DNA of 64,000 nucleotides from Pseudomonas sp. Z8(2022) (GTDB taxonomy: Bacteria; Pseudomonadota; Gammaproteobacteria; Pseudomonadales; Pseudomonadaceae), in assembly GCF_025837155.1 (NCBI RefSeq), contig NZ_CP107549.1, positions 806,001 to 870,000 on the forward strand, read 5' to 3'. Under the pieces are notes generated by a model, which did not search any database, had not been told where the DNA came from, and saw only the letters and a program-made list of their open reading frames with translations. Positions within the stretch are counted from its first letter, which is position 1. Every line of letters begins with the position of its first letter. Shown in pieces: positions 27,043 to 34,719 of this stretch. The position numbers and the translations under genes were made by a program.

Positions 27043-28398
27043 TCAGCCGTTGATCAGCTCACGCGCCGCCTGACGGTGGTCGGCGATCAGCTGCGCCACA
27101 TCCAGGCCTTCGATCTGCCCGTCGATGACGCGCCAGGTGCCGCCGATCATCATCCGGTCGGCGCGGTCGGCACCGCACAGCAGCAGCGCCGAGAGTGGGT
27201 CGTGACTGCCGGAGAAACGCAGCTCATCGAGTTTGAACAGCGCCAGGTCGGCCTGCTTGCCCACCGCCAGCTCGCCGATGTCGTCGCGGCCCAGTAACTT
27301 CGCCGAGCCCTTGCTGGCCCAGCCAAGCACGCGGTGCGGGGTGATCTGCTCGGCGCCGTAGCGCAGGCGCTGGATATACAGGGCCTGGCGCGCTTCGAGG
27401 ATCATGTTCGAGGCATCGTTGGAGGCCGAGCCGTCGACGCCCAGACCCAGCGGCGCACCGGCGGCCTCCAGCTCGACGCTGGGGCAGATGCCGGAGGCCA
27501 GGCGCATGTTGGAGCTGGGGCAATGGCAGATGCCGGTGCCGGCGGCGCCCAGACGGGTGATTTCGTCCGGATTGAAGTGGATGCCATGGGCCAGCCAGGT
27601 GCGCGGGCCGAGCCAGCCGACGCTGTCCAGGTAATCCACGGTGCGCAGGCCGAAACGCTGCAGGCAGAAGTCTTCCTCGTCGAGGGTTTCGGCCAGGTGG
27701 GTGTGCAGGCGTACGTCCAGTTCCTCGGCCAGCTCGGCGCTCTGGCGCATGATTTCCTGAGTCACCGAGAAGGGTGAGCAGGGCGCCAGGGCGATCTGGA
27801 TCTGCGCCCCGTCGCCACGCTGGTGGTACTGGCCGATCAGGCGCTGGCTGTCCGCCAGGATCACCTCACCCTGCTGCACCGTCTGCTGCGGTGGCAGGCC
27901 GCCGTCGGCTTCGCCCAGGCTCATCGAGCCGCGCGTGAGCATGGCGCGCATGCCCAGTTCGCGTACTGCCTCGACCTGCACGTCGATGGCATTCTCCAGG
28001 CCGCCCGGGAACAGGTAATGATGATCGGCCGCCGTGCTGCAGCCGGACAGCAGCAGTTCGGCCAGCGCCACCTTGCTGGCCAGGGCCAGTTTCTCCGGGG
28101 TGAGGCGTGCCCAGACCGGGTAAAGCGTCTTCAGCCAGGGGAACAGCGGCTGGTTGACCACCGGCGCCCAGGCGCGGGTGAGGGTCTGGTAGAAGTGATG
28201 GTGGGTGTTGACCAGGCCCGGCAGCACCACGTGCTCGCGCGCATCGAACACCTGCTGGCAGGGCGCGGCAGGCTGCTGGCCGGCGCCGAGCACTTCGGCG
28301 ATACGGCCGCCCTCGATCACCAGACCGCCGGAGGCGTCCAGGTCGTTGGCAGTGAAGATGGCGAGGGGGTTCTTGATCCAGATACGGGTAGCTGCCAT
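27043..28398 (-). CDS. 8-oxoguanine deaminase
   Basis: 451-residue amidohydrolase (COG0402) that turns 8-oxoguanine, and more slowly related bases, into uric acid or xanthine-type products. Zinc motifs: NTHHHFYQTL near residue 64, HTHLAETLDEED near 230, HGIHFNPDE, and the Asp of LGVDGSASND near 320. SASNDASNM and CPSSNMRLASG are typical of this subgroup and match my memory of P. aeruginosa PA0142, which was shown to be an 8-oxoguanine deaminase. AGAGGAG precedes the ATG. It lies upstream of the purine-binding protein gene. Guanine or isoguanine deaminase activity is the alternative. Confidence 0.9.
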   Translation of the reverse strand: MAATRIWIKNPLAIFTANDLDASGGLVIEGGRIAEVLGAGQQPAAPCQQVFDAREHVVLPGLVNTHHHFYQTLTRAWAPVVNQPLFPWLKTLYPVWARLTPEKLALASKVALAELLLSGCSTAADHHYLFPGGLENAIDVQVEAVRELGMRAMLTRGSMSLGEADGGLPPQQTVQQGEVILADSQRLIGQYHQRGDGAQIQIALAPCSPFSVTQEIMRQSAELAEELDVRLHTHLAETLDEEDFCLQRFGLRTVDYLDSVGWLGPRTWLAHGIHFNPDEITRLGAAGTGICHCPSSNMRLASGICPSVELEAAGAPLGLGVDGSASNDASNMILEARQALYIQRLRYGAEQITPHRVLGWASKGSAKLLGRDDIGELAVGKQADLALFKLDELRFSGSHDPLSALLLCGADRADRMMIGGTWRVIDGQIEGLDVAQLIADHRQAARELING

Positions 28399-28523
28399 GA
28401 GCAGGCTCCTCTGAGGTTGATGTCAGGTAAGCCAGCTCAGTGTTGACCCTGTCTGCTGATCCAGGTGCGCCGGAATCGACGTGCGGCGAAGGTAACTGAC
28501 CTCGGGGTCAGCATGCAACCGTG

Positions 28524-28874
28524 TCAGGCGCGCAGTGGGCAGCTGGTGGCCAGGCGCTGCAGCAACTCGTTGCGCAGTTGTTGCAGCTCGTCGATGCGGC
28601 TCTCGATCAGCGCCAGCTTGTTCTGCAGCAATCGAGTCACGGCCTGATCCGGGTCGCTGGCCTGCCACAGGCCGCCGATATGCCCGCTGATCTCGCCGAG
28701 GCTGAAACCCAGGCGCTGCGCGGTCTTGATGTAGGTGACCAGTTGCACCATCTCGACGGGGTAGTCGCGGTAGCCGTTGGCGCTGCGCCGCGCGGCGATC
28801 AGCCCGCGCTGCTCGTAGAAGCGCAGGGTGTCGCGGCTTACTTCACAGGCCTCGGCCAGTTCTCCGATTCGCAT
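28524..28874 (-). CDS. MerR-family transcriptional regulator
   Basis: 116-residue regulator. Winged helix-turn-helix MRIGELAEACEVSRDTLRFY (residues 1-20), EQRGLIAARRSANGYRDYP, and a dimerisation coiled coil (LIESRIDELQQLRNELLQRL). The effector part is minimal, ending SCPLRA with a single Cys near the C-terminus. The paired cysteine loop of CueR/ZntR and the SoxR four-Cys cluster are both absent, so metal or redox sensing in those modes is unlikely. Its start is 83 bp from a divergent small membrane-protein gene, and the gap holds a MerR-type promoter dyad. Confidence 0.92.
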   Translation of the reverse strand: MRIGELAEACEVSRDTLRFYEQRGLIAARRSANGYRDYPVEMVQLVTYIKTAQRLGFSLGEISGHIGGLWQASDPDQAVTRLLQNKLALIESRIDELQQLRNELLQRLATSCPLRA

Positions 28875-28894
28875 CTTTTTGCCCGGTGGGGGTG

Positions 28895-28926
28895 TTGACC
28901 CTGGAGCATACTCCAGGGCTTAGCCT
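28895..28926 (+). promoter_or_regulatory. MerR-type promoter with dyad in a long spacer
   Basis: TTGACC (28895-28900) is followed at once by the perfect dyad CTGGAGCATACTCCAG (28901-28916) and a -10-like TAGCCT (28921-28926). The -35/-10 spacing is 20 bp, the lengthened spacer that MerR activators twist into register. It faces the membrane-protein gene at 28958. Confidence 0.8.
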
Positions 28927-28957
28927 GAGTGCTCCTTCAATGACTGGAGCAACACCC

Positions 28958-29374
28958 ATGTGGAGTCCCGAACACTATCGTCGCCTGGTGCGGGCCAGCG
29001 GCTGGTACGACCTGCTGGTGACCGCCGCCTTCGTCACGCCCTGGAGTTTCATGGCCTTGCACGGCCTGCTGCTGAGTCTGCACCAGAGCCTGGGCTTGCC
29101 GGGCACGTTGCCGCCGTTCGAGCCGATGCACCTGCTGCTGGCCAACCTGATGGGTTCGATCGTCTGCGTCTGGTCGGTGCTGCGCATCCGCGACCCGCAA
29201 GCCGTGTTCGGCCGCTATGACGCGGCCGCTCGCCTGCTGTTCGCCACTTGGCAGATCTACGCGCTGATGCATGGCGCGACGCCGTTGATCGCGATCTTTC
29301 TGGTCTTCGAACTGGCCTGGGCTGTGGCGCAGTTGTGGCCGGTCAGATTGACGCAACAGACTTTTCGCGGCTGA
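28958..29374 (+). CDS. Small four-helix membrane protein, MerR target
   Basis: 138-residue hydrophobic protein with about four membrane segments: WYDLLVTAAFVTPWSFMALH (near 14-33), HLLLANLMGSIVCVWSVL (near 55-72), AARLLFATWQIYALMHG (near 86-102) and LIAIFLVFELAWAVAQLWP (near 106-124). I do not recognise a named family. The ATG at 28958 has GGAG 8 bases upstream, while ATGs at 28886 and 28940 are in frame but less likely. The last two codons and the stop lie inside REP element E3. Its promoter is a MerR-type site, so it is probably induced by the ligand of the divergent regulator. Confidence 0.8.
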   Translation: MWSPEHYRRLVRASGWYDLLVTAAFVTPWSFMALHGLLLSLHQSLGLPGTLPPFEPMHLLLANLMGSIVCVWSVLRIRDPQAVFGRYDAAARLLFATWQIYALMHGATPLIAIFLVFELAWAVAQLWPVRLTQQTFRG

Positions 29375-29440
29375 AGCCGATCCCACGGTGATATGTGACA
29401 CCGTGGGATCGGCTTTTGTGGGAGGGGCTTCAGCCGCGAC
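29365..29440. repeat. REP-family B element E3 (left flank of RAYT)
   Basis: Nested inverted repeat: outer arms TCGCGGCTGAAGCC and GGCTTCAGCCGCGA, and an inner perfect 15-bp stem GCCGATCCCACGGTG/CACCGTGGGATCGGC around ATATGTGA. It ends 10 bp from the stop of the transposase gene and overlaps the end of the membrane-protein gene. It can also act as a bidirectional transcript end. Confidence 0.9.
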
Positions 29441-29450
29441 CCTCTCAAGC

Positions 29451-29900
29451 TCAGAGCCACACCGAATCCCACAATGGATAATCGCCAATCCGGCTGACCA
29501 GACCTGCCCTTAAGGGATTGGCGACGATGTACCGCGCGGCGGGCAGAACATCTTCTTCGCGGCGTAGCGCTCGGTCATGAAACCCGTCCTGCCAGAGCTT
29601 TCCTTGGCGACCTGACAATGTGTTGATTTGCTTGGCACTGCGCCCTTTGATGCGCCGCATCAAGTTGCTGATCGAGCCTTGCTCTAAGGTAATCAGCCAG
29701 TGAAGGTGATCCGGCATGAGCGCCCAGGCCAGTGATTCGGCCAGACCTTCTTGCTGGGCAGTTTTCAGTTCCGCGACGACGAGTCGACCCACAGTGAAGC
29801 CCGAAAACAGCATTTCGCGGTTTTCGGTCGTCGTGGTGAGGAGATAGATGCGCTGCGTTTCCGAGAAACGTCCGGCACGCAAGCTGGCTGAGTGGGGCAT
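29451..29900 (-). CDS. REP-associated tyrosine transposase (RAYT, IS200/IS605-like)
   Basis: 149-residue HUH endonuclease of the Y1 transposase family. The HUH pair is in MPDHLHWLIT (H65, H67) and the nucleophile Tyr is Y124 in AARYIVANPLRAGLV, a signature shared by RAYTs; LWQDGFHDRAL is also typical. All catalytic residues are intact. RAYTs cut and rejoin single-stranded REP palindromes and are thought to spread them; they are usually single-copy and flanked by their cognate REPs. Here paired REPs lie on both sides (29365-29440 and 29951-30027). It is encoded on the same strand as the purine genes. Confidence 0.93.
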   Translation of the reverse strand: MPHSASLRAGRFSETQRIYLLTTTTENREMLFSGFTVGRLVVAELKTAQQEGLAESLAWALMPDHLHWLITLEQGSISNLMRRIKGRSAKQINTLSGRQGKLWQDGFHDRALRREEDVLPAARYIVANPLRAGLVSRIGDYPLWDSVWL

Positions 29901-29950
29901 TCCTTTGCCTACCGATCAGGGTGTGACAAAGGTATAGCCTAAAAAGGCTT

Positions 29951-30027
29951 GTCGCGGCTAAAGCCCCTCCCACGGTGCTATGTGACGCCGTGGGGTGGGC
30001 TTCTGTGGGAGGGGCTTCAGCCGCGAC
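29951..30027. repeat. REP-family B element E4 (right flank of RAYT)
   Basis: Same architecture as E3: outer arms GTCGCGGCTAAAGCCCCTCC and its near complement, inner CCCACGGTG, TATGTGAC, CCGTGGGG. It starts 51 bp upstream of the transposase start. The shared centre (CACGGTG-TATGTGAC-CCGTGGG) sets E3 and E4 apart from the other three B elements. Confidence 0.9.
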
Positions 30028-30043
30028 TAGTAACGGTTGAACC

Positions 30044-30970
30044 TCAATGCCCCGGCTGCCACGGCTGACCCAGCGACACCGGCGCATACAGCCGGGTCTT
30101 GATTGCGTCGCGCGAGAGCAGCACCAGCACCACGATGGTGGCGACGTAGGGCAGCATGGCCAGCAGATTCGACGGGATCGACAGGCCGATGCCCTGCGCC
30201 ACCAGATGGAGAATGCTGGCCAGGCCGAACAGGTAGGCACCAAGCAGTACGCGGAAGACGCGCCAGCTGGCGAACACTACCAGCGCCAGGGCGATCCAGC
30301 CGCGTCCGGCGGTCATGTTCTCCGCCCACATCGGCGTGTAGGCCAGCGACAGGTAGCCGCCCGCGAGGCCGGCCATGGCGCCGCCGAACAGCACCGCCAG
30401 GGTGCGCACGCGTAGCACCGGCAGGCCCATGGCGCTGGCGGCGTCCGGGTTCTCGCCGACGGCCTGGATGATCAGACCGATGCGGCTTTTCAGCAGCACC
30501 CAGGCCACCAGGGCGAACAGGGCGAAGGACAGATAGATCAGCACGTCCTGGGCGAACAGCATGCGTCCGATCAGCGGGATATCGGCCAGCAGCGGGATGA
30601 CGATGGGCTCGAAACCGGCCAGCGGCTTGCCGACCCAGGCGGCGCCGACGAAGGTGGACAGACCGACGCCGAAGATGGTCAGGGCCAGGCCGGTAGCCAC
30701 CTGGTTGGCGTTGAAACCCAGCGCCACGGCGGCGAACAGCAGCGACAGCAGCATGCCGGCGACGATGGCCAGCAGCACACCCAGCCACAGGCTGCCGGTG
30801 CTGAAGGCGACGATAAAGCCGATTACCGCGCCGAACAGCATCATGCCTTCCTGGCCGAGGTTGAGTACGCCGCTCTTTTCGCACACCAGTTCGCCAAGGG
30901 CGACCAGCAGTAGCGGCGTGCCGGTGCGCACCATGGCGTAGAAGATGTTGGTCAACAGATCGAGATCCAT
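30044..30970 (-). CDS. Nucleoside/purine ABC transporter permease 2
   Basis: 308-residue BPD_transp_2-family inner-membrane permease (YufQ/NupQ-like). About eight to nine membrane segments are visible, for example FIVAFSTGSLWLGVLLAIVA, and the conserved VCEKSGVLNLGQEGMMLFGA (near 28-47) and VGENPDAASAMGLPVLRVR (near 160-178), which is the cytoplasmic coupling region. AAGGAAA precedes the ATG. It pairs with the permease encoded just upstream. REP E5 separates them, so expression may be uncoupled. The RAYT island lies directly downstream. Confidence 0.93.
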   Translation of the reverse strand: MDLDLLTNIFYAMVRTGTPLLLVALGELVCEKSGVLNLGQEGMMLFGAVIGFIVAFSTGSLWLGVLLAIVAGMLLSLLFAAVALGFNANQVATGLALTIFGVGLSTFVGAAWVGKPLAGFEPIVIPLLADIPLIGRMLFAQDVLIYLSFALFALVAWVLLKSRIGLIIQAVGENPDAASAMGLPVLRVRTLAVLFGGAMAGLAGGYLSLAYTPMWAENMTAGRGWIALALVVFASWRVFRVLLGAYLFGLASILHLVAQGIGLSIPSNLLAMLPYVATIVVLVLLSRDAIKTRLYAPVSLGQPWQPGH

Positions 30971-30994
30971 GGGGTTTCCTTTGCAGTCAGGCTC

Positions 30995-31061
30995 TTTGTG
31001 GGAGGCGCTTCAGCGGCGAGCTTTTGTCGCGGCTAAAGCGGAGTGCCGCCCAGCCACTCCC
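30995..31061. repeat. REP-family B element E5
   Basis: TTTGTGGGAGGCGCTTCAGC facing TCGCGGCTAAAGCGGAGTGC, then CGCCCAGCCACTCCCGC. The second half matches E1 (25598-25660) over about 35 bases with four changes, including the same insert. It lies in the gap between the two permease genes. Confidence 0.8.
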
Positions 31062-31065
31062 GCAG

Positions 31066-32163
31066 TCAGTTGGTTGCCTCGGTGAGCTTCTCGCGCTTCG
31101 TCCATTTCCACTTCAGCCTTGGTCGGTAGAGGATCAGTACGTCACAGGCCAGCAGGTAGAACAGCATCATTCCCTGGAACAGCTGGGTGATCGCCTGTGG
31201 CAGATTGAGGTTCATCTGTGCGTTCTCGCCGCCCAGGTAGAGCAGCGCCATCAGCAGGCTGGCGGCAACGATGCCGAGCGGATTGAGGCGGCCGAGAAAC
31301 GCCACGGTGATCGCCGCGTAGCCATAGCCGGGCGACACCTGCGGTACCAGTTGGCCAATTGGCCCGGCCACTTCGCCGACGCCCGCCATGCCGGCCAGCG
31401 CGCCGCTGACCAGCAGGGCGAACCACACCAGACGCTTCTCGCGAAAGCCCACGAAGCCGGCGGCACGGCTGTCCAGGCCCAGCACCCTGATCTGGAAGCC
31501 GAGAAAACTCTTGTGCAGCAGCACCCACACCGCCACCAGGGCCAGCAGCGCCAGGTACAGGCCGCCATGCAGGCGCCCGTCCTCGCTGACCAGCGGCAGG
31601 CGGCTGGCATCGCCGAACATCGCCGACTCGGGGAAGTTGAAACCGGCCGGGTCTTTCAGCGGGCCATGCACGAAGAACAGCAGCAGGTTCAGCGCGATGT
31701 AATTGAGCATGATGCTGGTGAGGATTTCGTTGGCGTTGAACTGCGTGCGCAGCCAGGCGGTGAGCCCGGCCCAGGCCGCACCGGCGCCGGTACCGGCCAG
31801 CACCACCCAGGCCAGTGCCCAGCGGCTTTCCCAGTCGATCAGTTGCAGCGCCATGGCGCTGCCGGCCAGCGCGCCGATCAGCAACTGGCCTTCGGCGCCG
31901 ATGTTCCAGATACGCGCCTGGTAGGCCACCGCCAGGCCCAGGGCGCAGAGCAAAATTGGCAGCGCCTTGACCAGCAGTTCGGAGACACCATACCAGTCGC
32001 TGACCGGGGCGATCAGCAGAGTGTGCAGGGTTTCCAGCGGGTCATGACCGAGCAGGGTGAACAGCAGTACGCCGCTGACCAGGGTCAGTACGGCGGCCAA
32101 CAGCGGCGACAGCCAGAGCATGGGGCGCGACTCCTGGCCGCGCGGTTCCAGGGATAACAACAT
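31066..32163 (-). CDS. Nucleoside/purine ABC transporter permease 1
   Basis: 365-residue permease of the YufP/NupP type with about ten membrane segments, such as LWLSPLLAAVLTLVSGVLLF near the N-terminus and LPILLCALGLAVAYQARIWN. It carries the conserved IGAEGQLLIGALAGS (near 95-109) and VLGLDSRAAGFVGFREKRLV coupling loop. I chose the ATG at 32163, 10 bp after the ATPase stop and behind GGAG; 16 in-frame codons upstream overlap the ATPase gene. It forms one operon with the ATPase and, across REP E5, the second permease. Confidence 0.93.
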   Translation of the reverse strand: MLLSLEPRGQESRPMLWLSPLLAAVLTLVSGVLLFTLLGHDPLETLHTLLIAPVSDWYGVSELLVKALPILLCALGLAVAYQARIWNIGAEGQLLIGALAGSAMALQLIDWESRWALAWVVLAGTGAGAAWAGLTAWLRTQFNANEILTSIMLNYIALNLLLFFVHGPLKDPAGFNFPESAMFGDASRLPLVSEDGRLHGGLYLALLALVAVWVLLHKSFLGFQIRVLGLDSRAAGFVGFREKRLVWFALLVSGALAGMAGVGEVAGPIGQLVPQVSPGYGYAAITVAFLGRLNPLGIVAASLLMALLYLGGENAQMNLNLPQAITQLFQGMMLFYLLACDVLILYRPRLKWKWTKREKLTEATN

Positions 32164-32173
32164 GACGGCTCCG

Positions 32174-33721
32174 TCAGCAGGCCGCAGCGGCGGCGGGTTG
32201 ATCGAATTCACCGGCCATCCAGCGGCCGACTTCCACGGTGGACACCTGCGCCGTCTCGGCCAGCGGTGACAGCCGTCCGCTGCATAGCGCGCCGATTCGG
32301 TCGCTGATCTGGAACAGCTCGTCGAGGTCTTCGGAGATCACCAGAATCGCCGCGCCGGCATCGCGCAGGGCGATCAGTGCACGGTGAATGGCGGCGGCCG
32401 CGCCGACGTCCACGCCCCAGGTCGGGTGCGCGGCCACCAGCAGTTTCGGCTTCTGCAGGATCTCGCGGCCGAGGATGAATTTCTGCAGATTGCCGCCTGA
32501 CAGGCTGCGCGCGGCGGTATCGGCATCCGGGGTCTTCACCGCGAAGCGGCGGATGATCTCGTCGGCCAGCGCGCGCACCTTGCCGCGCTGCACCAGGCCG
32601 CCCTTGACCAGACCCTGACCGAAGGCGGTGAGCAGGGCGTTATCGGCCAGGCTCATCTCCGGCACCGCGCCGTGGCCGAGGCGCTCGGCGGGGACGAAGG
32701 CCAGGCCAAGCTGGCGCCGCGCATCGGGATGCAGGTTGGCTACCGGGGCGGTATCGAGGCTGACCCGCTCGCGTTCGCCGCGGGGCAGGCGGGTTTCGCC
32801 GCTGAGCAGGGCGAGCAGTTCGTCCTGGCCATTGCCGGCCACCCCGGCGATGCCGACGATCTCGCCACTGCGTACTTCCAGGCGAATACGTTCGAGCGAG
32901 CAGCCGAAGGGATCGGGGTTGTGCCAGCTCAGATCATCGACGCGCAGCCGCGGCAGACTGCCGCTGACCTTCGGGTAGCTGTTCTCCAGGCCTTCGGCAT
33001 CGCCGACCATCAGCCGTGCCAGCTCAAGGTCCGAGCACTCGGCCGGCACGCAGTGGCCGGAAACCTGCCCGCCGCGCAGAACCGTGGCGCTCTGGCACAG
33101 TGCGCGCACCTCGCCGAGCTTGTGGCTGATGAAGAGGATGCTGCAGCTCTCGGCAGCCAGGCGGCGCAGGGTGACGAACAGCTCGTCGGCCTCCTGCGGG
33201 GTGAGTACCGAGGTGGGTTCGTCGAGGATCAGCAGCTTGATGTCCTGCATCAGGCAGCGCACGATCTCCACCCGCTGACGTTCGCCGATGGACAGGCTGT
33301 GCACCAGGCGGGTCGGCTCCAGCGCCATGCCGTAGCGCTGCGACACCTCGCGAATCTTCGGCTCCAGCTGCTTCGGCGTGCCGGCAGCCGCGCCCATGGC
33401 CAGGGCGATGTTCTCGGCCACACTCAGGGTCTCGAACAGCGAGAAATGCTGGAACACCATGCCGATGCCCAGGCTGCGGGCCATGGCCGGGTCACGCATC
33501 GTAAGCCGCTCGCCCTGCCAGCGAATCTCGCCGCTGCTGGGCTGGGTGACGCCGTAGATGATCTTCATCAGCGTGCTCTTGCCGGCGCCGTTCTCGCCGA
33601 GCAGGGCGCGGATCTCGCCGGGAGCGATGGTCAGGTCGATACGATCGTTGGCCAGGCAGCCGGGATATTGCTTGCTGATGGCGGTCAGCTGCAGCCGTGG
33701 GGAATCGGATGAGGCAGGCAT
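32174..33721 (-). CDS. Nucleoside/purine ABC transporter ATPase (two ABC domains)
   Basis: 515-residue fused ATPase with two nucleotide-binding domains, as in YufO/NupO and sugar-transport MglA. Domain 1: Walker A GENGAGKST near residue 38, Q-loop VFQHFSLF, signature LSIGERQRVEI, Walker B LLILDEPTSV. Domain 2: degenerate Walker A GVAGNGQDELL near 275, signature LSGGNLQKFILGREI, and a Walker B changed to LLVAAHPTWGVDVG, so the second site is probably non-hydrolysing as usual in this family. It is the first gene of the transporter operon; the 265-bp gap upstream should hold the promoter, although I found no clear -35/-10 or purine riboswitch. Confidence 0.94.
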   Translation of the reverse strand: MPASSDSPRLQLTAISKQYPGCLANDRIDLTIAPGEIRALLGENGAGKSTLMKIIYGVTQPSSGEIRWQGERLTMRDPAMARSLGIGMVFQHFSLFETLSVAENIALAMGAAAGTPKQLEPKIREVSQRYGMALEPTRLVHSLSIGERQRVEIVRCLMQDIKLLILDEPTSVLTPQEADELFVTLRRLAAESCSILFISHKLGEVRALCQSATVLRGGQVSGHCVPAECSDLELARLMVGDAEGLENSYPKVSGSLPRLRVDDLSWHNPDPFGCSLERIRLEVRSGEIVGIAGVAGNGQDELLALLSGETRLPRGERERVSLDTAPVANLHPDARRQLGLAFVPAERLGHGAVPEMSLADNALLTAFGQGLVKGGLVQRGKVRALADEIIRRFAVKTPDADTAARSLSGGNLQKFILGREILQKPKLLVAAHPTWGVDVGAAAAIHRALIALRDAGAAILVISEDLDELFQISDRIGALCSGRLSPLAETAQVSTVEVGRWMAGEFDQPAAAAAC

Positions 33722-33986
33722 GGAAGGCGCTCGTTGCAATAACTGAGCGTGGCTAAAGCAAAAACTTGGCCATGAGGTCAGAAAAGCTGGCGGCAGGCGT
33801 TTGCGTCGGCCGCCTGTTGCGCTTTGTGCGCAGGATTGGTGCGAGTCGTCGCATAGGGTGCGCGGTGCGCACTGCATTCGGGCGCAACTGCTGCGAGGTG
33901 CGGATGATCCCTGCGCTCGCTATCAGTGCCTGGTCTGGCGCTGTACGGCCCGCAGCGCGCGGGCCGATAGCCGATGGCGACAGCCC

Positions 33987-34673
33987 TTACCAGGGCAGCG
34001 GATTGCCCTGGTAGTCGAGGTAGCGCAGGCCGGGCTGACCGATGGCGGCACTGACCTGTTCGACCATGCCCTTGCAGCTGCTGGCGATATCCAGCGGGGC
34101 ATCGGCGCCGCCCATGTCGGTGCGTACCCAGCCCGGGTGCATCAGCAGCACGCCGAGCTGCGGGTTGTCCTGATTGCGTACGAAGCACTGTGCGAGGTGG
34201 TTGAGCGCGGCCTTGCTGGCGCCGTACAGCGGCATGCCCAGGCCGGCGCCGGCCTCGATGCTGCCGAGGATCGAACTCATGAACACGATCAGCCCGTGCT
34301 CGGGCGAGAGTTGCGGCAGCAGGCGTTCGGCCACCCGCAGCGGGGCGACGGCGTTGGTCAGGAACAGGTGGCCCATTTCTTCGGCGCTGGCCTGTGCGGT
34401 GCTGTGGTGCGCGGGGCCGGCCACTCCGGCGTTGACGAAGATGACGTCGAACTGCTGGCCGTTCAGGCGCTCGGCCAGTTGTTCCAGACTGTCCGCGTCG
34501 GTCATCTCCAGCTGTTCTGCACATACCCCGGGCAGCGCCTGCAGCGGCGCTTGTTGTGCGGTGCTGCGCACGGTGGCGGTAACGGCCCAGCCCCGGGCGG
34601 CGAATTCGCTGGCCAGACCCAGGCCGAGGCCGCGTGAGGCACCGATGATCAGGATGGATCGGGGCGCAGTCAT
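33987..34673 (-). CDS. SDR family oxidoreductase
   Basis: 228-residue short-chain dehydrogenase. Nucleotide-binding ILIIGASRGLGLGLA near residue 6, NAGVAGPAH, the catalytic Ser in MSSILGSIEAG, and the YGASKAALN Tyr-Lys pair near 142. The C-terminus (HPGWVRTDMGGADAPLD) is of the classical type. The start at 34673 (MTAPRSIL) places the Rossmann Gly motif normally; 15 in-frame codons upstream run toward the next gene. The substrate is unknown. The gene may be the last of the minus-strand run coming from the TetR gene at 36.5 kb, with a 46-bp gap to the DUF922 gene. Confidence 0.9.
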   Translation of the reverse strand: MTAPRSILIIGASRGLGLGLASEFAARGWAVTATVRSTAQQAPLQALPGVCAEQLEMTDADSLEQLAERLNGQQFDVIFVNAGVAGPAHHSTAQASAEEMGHLFLTNAVAPLRVAERLLPQLSPEHGLIVFMSSILGSIEAGAGLGMPLYGASKAALNHLAQCFVRNQDNPQLGVLLMHPGWVRTDMGGADAPLDIASSCKGMVEQVSAAIGQPGLRYLDYQGNPLPW

Positions 34674-34719
34674 ATCGGGCTCCATGACGGATGAGGGAGG
34701 CGCATCAGCATAGCGCAAC

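Noticed and set aside
33722..33986. Purine riboswitch or other leader upstream of the transporter ATPase
   Set aside because: The 265-bp region shows no recognisable purine-aptamer core. Nothing could be supported.
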